Source of the DNA: Ceratorhiza oryzae-sativae
Taxonomy: Eukaryota > Basidiomycota > Agaricomycetes > Cantharellales > Ceratobasidiaceae
Assembly: GCA_030998015.1 (NCBI GenBank)
Contig: JARWMV010000004.1
Coordinates: forward strand, 248,001-312,000
Reading direction: 5' to 3'
Length of the DNA stretch: 64,000 nt
The stretch's first letter is position 1; every line of letters starts with the position of its first letter. Position numbers and translations under genes: made by a program. Of this stretch, positions 36,609 through 48,559 are shown piece after piece. A model generated the notes under the pieces. It had not been told where the DNA came from. It saw only the letters and a list, made by a program, of their open reading frames with translations, and made no database searches.

Positions 36609-37273
36609 CTAGATAAACGGTAACAGACTCATGACGAGGGAGATCACCGATGGCGCGGCCTTGATGATCGTGCCAAGAATGTCGATAATCGCTTGCAACT
36701 TGTCTCCAGTCGTCTGGGCCGTTGCTGCTGTCTTGATCTGGTCGACTAAGGTTAAAACATCCTGCAGAATGTGCTCCATGAGTCCTCCTGTCTTGAGACA
36801 TCCTTCCCTTATTAACCTTGACAATCTCGTAGATGTTCCCCACCACTGGCCACGATTTCGGGTCAAATATCCCATCAAGGGAGCTTAGCGTTGATACCGG
36901 CGGTCTTGGCCTTCTTCAGAGACTGGATGCCACTGACAAAGTCATCGAACGCGGTCTTGAGCTCGGCAGCGGCAGCTTCCGGAGACAGCGGTTCCGCAGC
37001 ATTACCATCTCCTGATGGGAAGGTGTGATAAGCGTGGTTCATGCCCTTTCGAATTCGCGACGTACCGAGCTGAGACTTGATATTGGCGACTTTGCTTCGA
37101 ACATCAGCGACTAAGTCGTCCAAAGAAACTACCTTCTGCGCAGGTATTTCATCGACCAATTGTCGAACCGAAAGCTCTCTCTTCATCAGAGGAGGCAGAC
37201 TCGAAGGGGCAGCAAGCACCTGAACCGCAGGCAGAAGTACCACGGCGAAGGCGATGATACGAGTGAAAAGCAT
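36609..37273 (-). CDS. Secreted helical protein, unknown (HsbA-like at best)
   Basis: Minus strand, ATG 37273 with a strong signal peptide (MLFTRIIAFAVVLLPAVQVLAA) followed by a Lys-Arg site (LMKRELSVRQLVDEI) that may be processed. The first exon continues VSLDDLVADVRSKVANIKS, then a GTACGT donor. A second exon has EAAAAELKTAFDDFVSGIQ. A third, after an intron covering an in-frame TGA, encodes GGLMEHILQDVLTLVDQI and ends in a hydrophobic amphipathic helix (APSVISLVMSLLPFI) before TAG at 36609. The repeated amphipathic helices recall hydrophobic surface-binding protein A (HsbA), but I cannot confirm homology. No Cys occurs in the mature part, so it is not a hydrophobin. Confidence 0.5.
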
Positions 37274-38979
37274 GCTGAGAAACAAACAGTAAAGCGATAG
37301 AATAAGGTGAACGAATGAACGTGGGTTTCACTGAAGAAATGGTGAAGGCATGGAGCCCACTGCTGGCATATTTATCCACTACGAAACGTATTCATCCACT
37401 CTTACTCTTGCCTGCCGTAGAATGCTCTTCCGATAATCCCCACGTGTGCATTCCCATATCTTCCTGTTCCTCTACGTATCAATCAACCGTTGCTACGAAA
37501 AGGCTTTGGCCAAACAGCATCGGCGCCTTGGCGCATCTGTCACTACGGTGCTGAAATTGACCAGCCTTCTATTTCCAGCATTGTGCAATCCATCCGGCGG
37601 TCTGATTTACCTCAGAGCACGATATGACAGTCGCTTAGCGTGTACGTGATTGACAGAAGGCGTCGCAGATCACCAGAACCCCGCAACCAGTAGAGTGATG
37701 ATCGCGACGAATCTCGTGCCACTTGCTCGCTTCCGAGTTCAGGTTGGCAGCATATTTCGGTGCATGCGAAGATTTGTGGCAGTACTTTGATTCCAGCTTA
37801 CCTTGCTCATCCGTAATGCAGGCGTCATCCACCAACTACCAACTCACTTTTGATCGACATCAACGTCGCAAAAATCCACTTGTGATCATGAGCACTCATA
37901 AGCAATTATGTCACTTATGATTACAACCTATTATCGGGAGCGCTCATGAGATCGTCCTTGTGACCACTCCTGATAATAGATATCGCTCATGATTACGGAT
38001 CGATTTGGCTGAGAAATTGTAGCCAATCATATCACATTGGCTATTCATGCCCTGGCCAAGCCAAATCTTCCATGTGGATCTAGCGCTAACCAGTCGTACT
38101 ATCGGATACGTTGAGGTATGGGGGGCGCCACAATGCCAGCTTGTTCCTGTGGTGGGTTCCGGGGTATATGCAGCCTGCCGAGAGGCACTTCCGAGTTGGT
38201 GGAACTTGGCTCTGCAGTATCATCAGAAGGAAGTTAATGCACCATTTTATGTGAGATTGGAATATCTGCTTACCCTCCACAGCTTGTCTCAGCTGCGCTG
38301 CGGGAGCAGATTCTGTGTCCGAATCGAACTTTTCAGACTCCTCCTCCAGGTCTGATACATCGGCATGATCTCTTTACGAGCGGTCAATCCATATTATTAC
38401 ATCCTATGGTCCAGCCAGTTAGGCAGGAGGCGCTCAGCAACTTGTGATGCATATGGGAGCGTGGGCAGCCGGTGCGCACCGTTCTCAGAGAAACACTTAA
38501 GTGTGAGGGGAACGGGGAGGATGGATGCAGGACATTCCAAGGTAGGAACGGCCAAGGTACGAGAAGCCCCGGGAAGCCAGCGAAGGCCGGGATTCTACGC
38601 TTCAACAAGGGTGTATGAGGTGCTTGCTGATCCCGGTGTACCAGATGGGAGACCCATAAGTAAGTACAGGAATGACGCATGTCTTGTACAAATGCCGAGC
38701 ATGCAGGACAGAGATGCCGTGCAATCAGTTCGCAGGAATGCTGAGACTGGCTATCACCGATAGACCTCTAGCCGCCAGTTTTTCAAGATGGTTTTTGAAG
38801 TTGAGGCGACGCTCAAGATAGAAGCCAAGCGTCAAGAGAAAGGCCTCGGGCAAATTTAGGCGAATTACATCCAATTCGCCCATTTGCTCGCTTTGCCTTC
38901 CCCCGGGTGAAACATGCCGTTAGTTACCCCGGTTTACCCAATGTGCCATGGGTAAACCAGGTAAATTTGTGGAGATTAT
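37274..38979. other. Long non-coding stretch with weak ORFs
   Basis: ORFs of about 100-130 codons (38047-38355 and 38365-38763, plus) have no family motifs and unremarkable composition. The region 37850-38040 has several TCATGA/TCATAA motifs. A 28-base hairpin (GGTTTACCCAATG paired with its complement GGGTAAACC) lies at about 38930-38959, just outside the next element's left end. Confidence 0.4.
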
Positions 38980-39429
38980 ACAGCACTTCACCCCGGATCT
39001 GACCAAGGGTTGACATAAGAAAAAGGGTGCGATAAGTGTTGATAACGGTGCGATAATGGTGGGATCAGGCTAAGGCCGTTGAGGCAAGGCAACGATAAGG
39101 GATGGACTGAATTCGGTGATCTTACTTTTATCCAGCCGTTATTGAACCTTGCCGCAGCCTAATCAAGCATGAACGATCCAAATGTAGTAATATTAAATCA
39201 ACACTCTGATTACAATACACGTGAAAAATAACAGAACCATCACACCCGTACCTCGCCAATCCTCCAGCCCAAATCCAGCTCTGTTGACGCAGCTTTGAGA
39301 GCGCAGCCCGTGCACGCGTTGTTTGGTGCTGTGGCCGCGACACCAGCCGAACAGATCGAGAGCAACCACCCTAGATCATCTCTCCGCCCTCATCCCTTCA
39401 TCCCACCACCCTCTAATCCCGCCGTAATG

Positions 39430-41700
39430 TGAAGACGCACTTATATGGATCAGGCGCCATAGAAGAAGCAAAAAAATTGTACTCGCACCTCGAATGGCGC
39501 AGCCACACAGCGTGCCATCCACTCTTGTTTGAAGAGTATGTCGTGTGTGGAGACTCCCACTCCAGCAGCGAGTAAGCGACTTTGCATATGCGCATTATGT
39601 CACTCACTTTATACGCAGGACCTGGCGGCGTCAGTTTACTTCCCCCGATTCAGCAAGGAAGTCGGGTAGTTTGGGACCGGGGTCATCTAGTCGAGGCATT
39701 CAAGAATCCAAACTTCGGAAGCTATAGCTTAATAAAGAGATTATTACTCACCCATTTCGTGTAGCCACTACCCCAGCGGCCGTCGAATTGGGCACTATCG
39801 CAGACCCCGAGTCGGTCCATTCCGACGGCAAAAGGACAACAAGTAAGTTTCATATCTACTTGGAATATAAATCTCACCTGGTTTTAGGTTCAGATTCCGA
39901 TTCTTCAAGCTCCAAGTCGGAAGCAGAATCGGACGATTATAAGATGCCGGACGCGCAGCCCACTGTTATCGAGCTTCTCAGTTCTAGTCCCCTGCGGGAA
40001 AAAAGGTAAAACCCTCGATTTTACGCATAGTTAATTGATGTACCATCATCATATAGGCATAAAACAACTTCCTCAAGCCCAGATTGAGAAAGGTATGGCC
40101 AAGCTACAAGCAGAGCACGACCACCGTGCCCGCAGACAGTCCGAGGCCCCTGGTGTGATATCATCTCACACGGTGGTTGTGTCGTTGTCGAGGAACACCC
40201 AGAAGGTGGCGATTAAGATTGAGGAGGGAGAAGCGACCATCTCGAAGCATGTGCCGGATGAGGATTACGAAAGGCAGGTTCTCAAGTGCATCGTACACGT
40301 GAGTACGAGCGCATACACCCAGCCATCAACTCACCTTTTCACAAGAATCACGTTCGTGATGTTATGCTCGGGATGTGCAAACTCGACTATGTCAACAAAG
40401 TTAGCACGGCATTGTTGTACAACAAAAGCAACACACCGAACTTCTTCAAGGACGCCGGCACCCTCATCCCCCACCTTAACCTCTCATTCAACGAAAACTT
40501 TAATGGGTCGGAAGAGCATGGGTACAGTGGATGGGGGGAGGATTTCAACAAAGTCATCAAAAACCAGTCACAGATGCCCCGGGACCAGCACACATTTCTC
40601 GAGATGGTATCATTTGAGGATTTTCGAGATGTGTTGGAGAACGCGACCTTCAAGTCGATGGTGAACGTGTATAAAGTACAAACAACGAAGGCGAACCCTG
40701 AGGAGCACAATTTAACGGGTGCAGTGCGGTCTCGTCGGGCAAATCGCAAGAGTGAGGTTAGTACTACCAGTTTGCCTCAAGTTTTTTCTGCTTACAATGC
40801 ATTAGAAATCCACCTGGCGCAAGCGTGCGCTTCGAGGGACTGGTATTGACAAAAAGGAGGTCGATTTTCTCCACCACCCGGGCTACCAATCATCCGAATA
40901 TTTGGACGAGGAGGATCAACATCACCGAGTTGTTGATGAGCATAAGGATCAGAGCGAAAAGGTGAGTAACACCTACGTAGATATAGGATTATTTACTCAC
41001 CTTAACGCAGGTTCAGTCCCGCATTTCGGCACTGGACATGAAGTACAAGAACAAGAAGGGCCAGGGCGGTAACCAAACAGTTACTCACCGAAGCTACATC
41101 AAGGTCAATCCACCCATCCTCGCGCTCAAGAAGTCCGAGGGCCATGACGGTACGCACGTACCTTGTTGGGTGGTCAACAACGAGTGGGCCGAAGCAAATT
41201 TGGATCTGGAATAGCAAACTCAACCAAATGTTAATCATCAGAAAATCGGGATCCCAAACAATCAGCAAATCGACGCCCTTATCAAACTTGATCAACCAAA
41301 TGCGCATACGTACCTTTATTTGCACCCGTCGTCGAGGTCCTCTCGTCTGGTGGTGAATATTCGCACGACCTCAAGCGCTCCAGCACCCCAGGTTGCTCCG
41401 CCTCACCTGCCTGCCCCAGACCCCCCTGCTCCCGCTCTTGCTTCTCCTGCTCCCGCTCCTCCTGCCCAAGCCCCTGTCCACGCTATTGCTGCTTTGGATG
41501 TACCATCTCCCCACCCAGAAGCACGCCAGCTTTGCCCAAGTATGCAATTGCCCCCGACCATGTACTTGAAGGTTACGACGATGCCCCTCTCAGGTACAAG
41601 CGCCGGACCATACTCACCCATTCGCTGCGTACGGGCAGAGTGTTCCCGGCCCAGGGGAGCAGTTCACAACCCGACCCCAGTTCGGTAAGTACCAAACTAT
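39430..41700 (+). CDS. Multi-exon gene inside the TIR element, unknown product
   Basis: Several plus-strand exons are strongly protein-like. An upstream exon ends FEEYVVCGDSHSSSE before GTAAGC. A later acidic Ser-rich exon has SDSDSSSSKSEAESDDYKM and VIELLSSSP. The core at 40090-40780 contains VAIKIEEGEATISKHVPDED, FHKNHVRDVMLGMCKLDYVN, NLSFNENFNGSEEHGYSGWG and DQHTFLEMVSFEDFRDVLE. Further exons have DFLHHPGYQSSEYLDEEDQ and KYKNKKGQGGNQTVTHRSY. A Pro/Ala-rich stretch follows (41380-41520). One junction at an A-run near 40000 does not keep frame, so the exact model is open. No catalytic motif of a known transposase is recognised. The product may serve transposition or be captured cargo. Exon edges are approximate. 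Confidence 0.55.
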
Positions 41701-41730
41701 GTCAAGTTACGTCGGTACTCACTTTGAATT

Positions 41731-42642
41731 TCAGCCGGATTTCGGGGTTGGGCTCGCCCTCCACTGTCTTGTCCTCGCCACCCGGGCCGCGTTCATCGGC
41801 ATTGTCACTGCTGTTGGCCTATTCTTCACCCCCATCCTCTCCAGATGCTCATCCTGCGCTTCGGCGTCATTATCCTGCTGAGGGACATTACCAGCACAAA
41901 GTGGAGGAGGATGTGCGATACACTCTTTGCCCAGTAGGTTGCCGAAACGATCAGCATCTGCATTGGCGTCGGCAGGAGCAATGCGTGGCGATTCGGCAGG
42001 GTCCCCCTCCGAGCCAGCCGGTGAGCGAGTGTGATCTAGGGGACCTAACGACGGCGCACGATCTGAACCCACGCAGTTAGAACCAGACCAAGAGCATGAG
42101 TGAGAATGAGAGCGTGAACGAGACCGAGACTGAGATTGAGCTCGAGAACAAGAACGAGATTGAGACTCGAGAGCAGAACCAGATTCAGGAGCTTCAAGAT
42201 CACTTTTGGTACAACCGGGTGGTGGAGATGGCGAATTGAGTCGTCGTCTATTTCGAGGAGGGAAGGAGCAGGGGGTTCGTTTGGCGGATTGTCAGTGTGG
42301 CGGCCATATCATCGGTGGTGAGTTTGAACCGTCAATGGCCGGACTTTATTGTTAGTCCTGAAGCATTCATTACAATCACAAACTTTGTTATCCGAGTACC
42401 AAGTTGTACTGTTCTTGGACCGGGAATGCGAACACCAGTGAGAACGTGTTCTCGATGAATTAATTGATTTTTTCACTCACTTTCTCCACCTTCTTGCGGT
42501 CTTCCTCAGAGTTCAAGCGCTGAGACATTGTAAAGTCGAGGCAGGCGTTGAGGCGGAACCGAGGGCAGGCGTGGTTGTGGTCAAGTCGCGACTTAGGCGC
42601 GTCACTCGCCCGCGACCCTGATCGACAATATTTGCAAAACAC
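41731..42642 (-). CDS. Convergent gene inside the TIR element: Cys/His start and SR-rich linker
   Basis: On the minus strand a first exon at about 42642-42480 encodes VFCKYCRSG, then RLDHNHACPRFRLNACLDF and SEEDRKKVEKV up to a GTGAGT donor. The Cys-x2-Cys...His-x-His...Cys pattern looks like a DNA-binding zinc finger. A second open region (about 42290-41731) has SR-type repeats (SQSRSRSRSHSHSCSWSG), then DHTRSPAGSEGDPAESP, FGNLLGKECIAHPPPLC and DAEAQDEHLERMG. The join between exons is not resolved. The 3' end faces the plus-strand gene. A zinc-finger start on the product nearest a terminal repeat would suit an element-encoded DNA-binding protein; that is inference. Confidence 0.45.
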
Positions 42643-42827
42643 CCTGACATCACATCACTAGTTCAAGTATTATCTACATCTTATCCATCCCTTATTAACC
42701 CTTGCCCGGCCAGACAAGCGCGTGACCGCTGACACAACCTAATCGCACCATTATCTTACCATTATCAACACTTATCCCACCCTTTTCCTTGTGTCAAGCC
42801 CTGGTCAGATCCGGGGTGAAGTGCTGT

Positions 42828-43056
42828 GCTGGTGGCTTTTGATTTGCTTGTTCGATTGGACAACCCCAACATGGAACCTGACTCTCCCACAAGATCGAGG
42901 ACAATGCACACTGAAGGGTATCATTTAAGAGACAAGCCACTTCAGTAAAATTTATGTTTACTCATGCATCTTAGATCCTTTTGGGAGTACTCATGCAAGA
43001 TCACCCATCTCAGATGCATCAATTCATTGTATGGAGGTTTTTGAATTGGTGTAGAG
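42828..43056. other. Composition boundary
   Basis: Immediately right of the TIR element, CpG almost disappears and TpG/CpA rises. The last ordinary CpGs are near 42853-42898. No gene is seen. Confidence 0.6.
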
Positions 43057-43410
43057 GTACTCATGAGTGTACTTATGAATGTACTCATGAGCATACTCAT
43101 GAACATACTATGAATGTACTCATGAATGTACTCATGAACATACTCATGAGGGTACTCATGAGAGTACTCATGAGTGTACTCATGAATGTACTCATGAATG
43201 TACTCATGAACATACCCATGAACATACTCTTGAACATACCCATGAACATACTCATGAACATGCTCATAAACATACTTGTAGGTGTACTCATGAATGTACT
43301 GATAGATATACTCATGAGAGTACTCACAAATTATCCATTAATATACTGATGAATGTACTCATAGGGTACTCATGAATATATTCCTAAACATATTCATTTA
43401 TGTACTCATC
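43057..43410 (+). repeat. 12-bp minisatellite (GTACTCATGAAT units)
   Basis: About 28 imperfect tandem units of a 12-base motif with consensus GTACTCATGAAT or CATACTCATGAA. Because 12 is a multiple of 3, both strands show spurious repetitive ORFs. The central part (about 43120-43250) is most regular and the edges decay. Each unit contains TCATGA, a palindrome, so the array can form cruciform-like structures. Confidence 0.9.
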
Positions 43411-44110
43411 CACATCCTCAAGAATGTGTTGTTGAGCATTTTAAAACAGGTGTGAATCATTATACATGAAATTATCCTTTTGAATTAAGATTTGAAACCA
43501 CTCAAAAGAGTAATGCTGAGTGCAATGCTTTTACCAGCATTTAGTTCACACCCCATGGTTTTGTAACTCATTCTTTATAAAATTCAAATGCCACAGATTT
43601 TGTTATGGCTTACTAACATTTTCTATTATTTTAGTCTGCTCTGCAAACCTCAAGTGATGCCTCTGTAATTAAATTGTGAAATACTTGAATTTGTATGCAC
43701 TCCAAATTGTACTATTTTCCATTCCATTAAATATTAAAAATTCCCTGCTTTCCAATGCATATTTCATTAATTTTTTACAAAAAGATCTCAGAGAGATATG
43801 GAGGTTGTGATATTTCCTGTTATCAAGAGATATTGATTACAACATTGCACCACTCATATCTCAGCAACCACTTATGCTATTGAAGCAATCTCATGCTCTA
43901 TCAATTGTTACTCTTTGGTGGTATCTGCTGCCCAAAGATTGTTGCAATCCACCAGATCCTTGTGCCAGAATGGTCCAAAGATCATTATAATCTTACTGGA
44001 CCATCAATCAAGATCTAATGACTCCAGTGAGTCAGGAGCACCTTCCTAAATGATCCAGGAGCTTCTCTGACTCACTTTATGACTCACTGAGATGTAGCCT
44101 CTGTTCATTA
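43411..44110. other. AT-rich CpG-free spacer
   Basis: No ORF of note, no tandem repeat, no recognised element. It is probably decayed repeat DNA. Confidence 0.4.
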
Positions 44111-44480
44111 CATGTATATACTATGATAATATGATCTACAAGCCAATAGCAGGTCTCAGATGCATCAATGCCTTTGATCCACACCCTGTCTTTACTCTCT
44201 TATCCTATACTGGGCTAGGGTGTACCCCAAGTATAGCAGTACCCTCTTTTGATGATCACACTGGCATGAATGCATCTATTTGGCTCTGGAATGCCCTCCT
44301 CAGGGTATAAAAGGACCTGCTCTAAGGCCCTCCCAGACCACCCACTCTTACTCAACCCAGACTGGTTATTGGTTTCTTTTCTCTTTCTATTTCCTCTTGT
44401 CTGTGTGTGATTTCTTATATAACTAGTATGGAGGAATAAAGTACTATATTAGTTATATACTGTCTGATTCATTGTATCTT
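44111..44480 (+). repeat. LTR-like direct repeat, left copy
   Basis: The stretch from about 44112 (TATATACTATGATAATATGA) to at least 44329 recurs at 63788-64000 in the same orientation with few changes. It contains a TATAAAAGG box (44306) about 200 bp in, followed by a transcribed-leader-like region, as expected for an LTR promoter. The 3' edge is not fixed; 44480 is approximate. Confidence 0.65.
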
Positions 44481-44879
44481 ATATAAAGAGATATATAAGG
44501 ATACAATATTGCCTGATTGAGCATGACATTAAGTACCAGCTATTAGAGGAAATCTAAGTACCTGTAGCTGAGGAAGTACATGCATTAGGCAGCCCACCAT
44601 CTATCCAATAAGCTATTGCTTAAGCCTAGTATTAAGATTAGTATCAGTTAGTCCAAGTGACTAGGGCTGAACTACATTTTAGATATCTAAGGGAACCTGA
44701 CCATATTAGTCTTGCTCTTTATACCTATAAATTAGTCAGTTTACACTGTGAAATATTAATACTACTTTGAGTGTTACTTGATTGCATTGCAACTACTTTC
44801 AGCCTTCTTACTCTAGTCTAAGAAGTATTGAGTATGATTAGTGTATACTAACATATCTACATTTGCTTAACCTCTAGAT

Positions 44880-47180
44880 ATTCAAGTGTACCCCAACACC
44901 TGACAGGATACAACAATGCTGCTCTTCACAACCAGTCCTATGCAGGGCTGTCTGATGACATCCAAAATTCCATGGTTGTCCAGAATTATGATCCAACCAC
45001 ACTCACCCTTGCAGAAGTCACCCAGAGGGCACTGGGCATTGACTGATGCCTCATCTCTTTTGGGGGCAGAATAACACACACTGCTGCCAAGGCTACAATG
45101 ACCAATGTCAAAACTGTCACCCCTGCATCAATGAGCAACACTTGTGAATGATTCACCAAAGGGGACCAGATCTATACAATTTAGGATGGCAAGGCAGTAA
45201 AGGGACAAGTTGTGTCAATTGGACAAAATACCCAGGGACAGACTGTCCCTACAGTAAAATGGGTCAATTCTATGTCAAATGTCCAAACATTGTTCAAGGA
45301 GATCTGGAAGGACAACCATCCCCCAGTAGCCCAGAAGGCAAGGGATCCAGATGCTATGGACCTAGACTTGGCTGGAAAAGGAAAGGGGCCAATTATCTGT
45401 CACAATTGCAGAGGAAAGGGGCATATTGCTGCAAAATGCCCATTCCAAAAACTATCAGGATATGAAGCAGCCATAGAGGAGCCTGAAACCAGTGAAGATG
45501 AGTCTTTAAAAGACTAAGCTCATGCAGTTCTTGGAAGGCTGTCTTGGGCTCAATTTTGAATAATGTACAAAAGGAAAACATGTGTAAAGATTTCAAATGT
45601 ATGTCCCTTGGAAATGAATCCCAACTCCAATTCTTCTTCCACATGTTTCCCCTGAGTACTACTTCTGAACAAAGGTCACATTATACAATGAACAAGCTCA
45701 CTGGCTGGGCCATGATTGACTCAGGCACCACTTCAATATTTATACATGAAAATCAGGTCAAGCAGTACCAAATACCCACCCAAAAGCTGAAAACCCCTAG
45801 AAAACTAAGGGTCATTGATGGCAGAAAAATCAACTCTGGAAGGGTCAATACATATTGTACCTTTGAACTAGTCATACAAGGGCACTGAGAAATACTAAGT
45901 GCCTATATGGTCAACATAGGCAAAAATGACCTTGTACTGGGAATGTTGTGGCTTAAGTATCACAACCCACACATTGATTGGGAAACAAAAATCCTTGACT
46001 TCAACTTGCCAATATGCTCTAGACACTGCCTCTCCCAGCCAATCCACACAAGGGCAAACAAGCCAAAAACCCTGCAACTATCTGCAATAGAAGGGAATAC
46101 CACCCTTCCCCAAAAATATGAGGAATTCCAAAGCATCTTTGCAGGAGAGGACAACAAGCAACCTCTGCCACCTGACAGAGAATGGGACTTTGGAGTGGAC
46201 CTGAAACCAGATGCCAAAATTGGCCACAGACCTGTTTATATGTTATGACCCACACTAACAGTCATAATGTAACAAGGAGTCTAGCCTGTAGTGTATAGCA
46301 TTTTCCCCATGGTCAAAACAAGCTAGAAGCAGGTCACATGACTCTGGCACTTACCATGGTTACCCAACTCACTCCTGCAATTCTCTCCTTTGTAACTTGG
46401 AGCAAGGAGTGAGTTGTCATGTGACTTTGGCACTTACATGGGCACTTACCATGGTTACCCAACTTGCTCCTGCAATTCTCTCCATTGTAACTTGGAGCAA
46501 GGAGTGAGTTGTCACATGACTTCAGTGCTTAAACCATGTGACCCATGGACCCTGTGTGGCTCTATAAGATTCAGAGCTGCAACAACCCTAAGAGCAACTT
46601 ACATAACTCCTCATGCTATCATGTGACCCCCAATCAACAATCACCCAGTGGCCCCTCACATCACATGACCAGTAAACATTGTTGACTGTGGAACTGTCTG
46701 ACTCGCCTCACACAAGGATATATAAGAAAACCAAAGCAAGGCTGATGGCCCCAACTTGCTTTATCTTGTCAACCACAGGGGCCACTTGTACATAACACTA
46801 GATACATCAATATATACTATAGGAAAACACATAAGAACATAGCCACTACTTAAGGGATCAACAAGACGACAGAAGAGACAGAGGGGTCTTGACATTATAG
46901 TGTGGGAGTAAAGGAAGATGCTGAACTGCACAAGAACCTGGACAGGCAATTAAGGAATGGCCACATCAGGCCATCTAAATCACCAATGGCATCCCCTGTG
47001 ATATTTGTCAAAAAGAAGAATGGGAAACTGTGCATGTGCATTGACTACTGGAGGTTGAACAGTATGACTATCCCAAATGCATACCCACTACCAAAAATCC
47101 AAGACCTAATCAAAACCCTGCAGGAGGCCAAAGTATTTACCAAGCTAGACCTGAAATGGGGATTCAACCTTGTAAGGGTA
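44880..47180 (+). pseudogene. Ty3/Gypsy relic: gag, protease and start of reverse transcriptase
   Basis: The fragments lie in order on the plus strand. A gag tail with zinc knuckle CHNCRGKGHIAAKC lies near 45400. A retroviral-type aspartic protease with GWAMIDSGTTSIFI and VLGMLWLKYHNPHIDW spans 45700-45990. The linker before reverse transcriptase (GEDNKQPLPPDREWDFGVDL) ends at HRPVYM (46240), where a solo LTR interrupts. Reverse transcriptase resumes at KEDAELHKNLDRQL (46905) with KSPMASPVIFVKKKNG, CIDYWRLNSMTI and FTKLDLKWGFNLVRV. It is cut off near 47178 by another LTR-like insert. Stops and frame changes separate the blocks. A matching chromodomain tail lies far to the right (58716-58871). 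Confidence 0.8.
46241..46894 (+). mobile_element. Solo LTR with TTATA target duplication
   Basis: It starts TGTTATGACC, ends GGGTCTTGACA, and is flanked by TTATA at 46236-46240 and 46895-46899. It interrupts the Gypsy reading frame between RPVYM and KEDAELHKN, which join sensibly when it is removed. Internal subrepeats (TTGTAACTTGGAGCAAGGAG, then GTGAGTTGTCA) occur twice. Confidence 0.88.
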
Positions 47181-47640
47181 TGTCATGAGCCACAATCAAA
47201 GGTCTTGTGGCTAACCATCATTTTCTCTTCCTTTGTTTTCCACCTGTGTCTTGTGGCTTGACCACCTCCACTTCATGAGTAAGCACCTCCACCTGCTTAC
47301 TGATCCTTGTCCTATTATTAGTCACTCACTTACTGATCACTGCCATTCACCTTACTCATGCTACTATTATTAGTACTGGCTGACTGATGGACATACTATT
47401 ATTAGTAACTGGCTGAATGATCACTGCCATTCTTTCTTACTCATCCTGCATGTACACTTAGTCACTCCCTTGGTTAGAATAGTATAAAAGCAAGGAGAGC
47501 AAGCCAGTCTACCCCAGCTTGCTCTACCTTGTCAATTCCCCTCTAAAGCATCCAGTGTGAAGAACAGTCCCTAGCTGACTTATTAGCTTAAGTAACAGCT
47601 AGAAGGGTCTTGAGTCAAGACCACATCACAAGCCCCAGCA
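47181..47640 (+). repeat. LTR-like insert, second family
   Basis: It interrupts the Gypsy reverse transcriptase after GFNLVRV. It begins TGTCATGAGCC and includes TATAAAAGCAAGGAGAGCAA near 47491, an LTR-type promoter. The right edge near GGGTCTTGAGTCAAGACC is approximate. No target duplication was found. Confidence 0.5.
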
Positions 47641-47814
47641 CTAAGCAGCTGACTTAGCTGCTGTCCACAGTTGCTTATTCAGTGATGCATGTCCATCAGC
47701 CATGAGGACATAAGTGCATACAGTGTCAAGCCATGAGATGGCAGACACACACAAGGTGTCAAGCCAAGACAAGCCACACATCAGCAGTAGTCTGGACATA
47801 GTCCAGACCCATCA

Positions 47815-48466
47815 TGTTATGACCCATCAAATGGACATAACAGAGTAACCAAATATTTTACAGATTTATGGCATTTTTTCCTAAGCAGAACAAGCCATAA
47901 ACAAGGTCACATGATCTCAGTGCTTAACTGGTGCTTACAGTGGTTACCCTGAACTCGCTCCAGCATTTCTCTCCCTTGTTACTTGGAGTGAGGAGCAAGT
48001 TGTCACATGACCTTGGCGCTTAACTGGTGCTTACAGTGGTTACCCTGAACTCACTCCAGCATTTCTCTCCATTGTTACTTGGAGCAAGGAGTGAGTTGTC
48101 ACATGATCTCAGCACTTACAGCAGGGTCACATGACCACAGCACTTACCCCTTGGACCTTGCGCAGCTCTATAAGATTCGGAGCTGCACAAACTTAAGATA
48201 AACAATTACCTAACCCATAGTACTGTATATAACCTGTACCTACTGCAGATTATGCTTAAATAATACATCCACAGCCACCACAGCCACAGGCATATATAAG
48301 AAGGATAAAGCAAGACTGGATGCCTCAGCTTGCTTTATCTTGTCAACCACCATAGACCATAGCAAACACTGTAACTAGAACACCCAATACATACTGCATA
48401 ACGCCAAACTGTCAATGCAGCCACTACTTAAGTGCTTTGCAAGGAAGCATCCAGAGGGTCACGACA
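47815..48466 (+). repeat. LTR, same family as 46241 and 48879 copies
   Basis: It begins TGTTATGACCCATCAAATGG and ends GGGTCACGACA. The flanking 5-mers do not match, so this is not a simple solo LTR; it may be the 5' LTR of the element whose internal sequence starts at 48467. It contains two copies of the TTACTTGGAG subrepeat. Confidence 0.75.
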
Positions 48467-48559
48467 CCCCTCTCTGACCCCTCTGGTATAATGAGATAGT
48501 GTATGGTCATGTGACTTCCATAGGTGACATGTCTTAGTTGTTTATTTTTTTGTGGGTAT

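Larger units (their letters stand above)
38980..42827. mobile_element. DNA element with terminal inverted repeats, class unknown
   Basis: Both ends read ACAGCACTTCACCCCGGATC inward. The match continues with few mismatches for about 80 bp (38980-39062 and 42745-42827), and a subterminal ATAAGGGATGGA is also shared (about 39095 and 42688). Subterminal GATAA motifs recur (GATAAGTG, GATAACGG, CGATAATGG). The interior (3.85 kb) carries one plus-strand and one convergent minus-strand gene of unknown type. No DDE transposase is recognised. A target duplication is not visible. It has normal CpG content; the CpG-poor repeat zone begins immediately to its right. Confidence 0.8.

Noticed and set aside
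38047..38763. Two plus-strand ORFs of 102 and 132 codons
   Set aside because: No ATG context, motif, intron structure or neighbour supports them as genes.
41320..41688. Pro/Ala-rich ORF as a separate gene
   Set aside because: It is best explained as a low-complexity part of the larger plus-strand gene inside the TIR element; low-complexity sequence alone is weak evidence.
42981..43349. Repetitive protein-like ORFs with MNVL or MSTF repeats
   Set aside because: They are produced on both strands by a 12-bp minisatellite whose period is a multiple of three.
43057..43410. CRISPR-like array
   Set aside because: The repeat unit is 12 bp with no spacers and the genome is eukaryotic.
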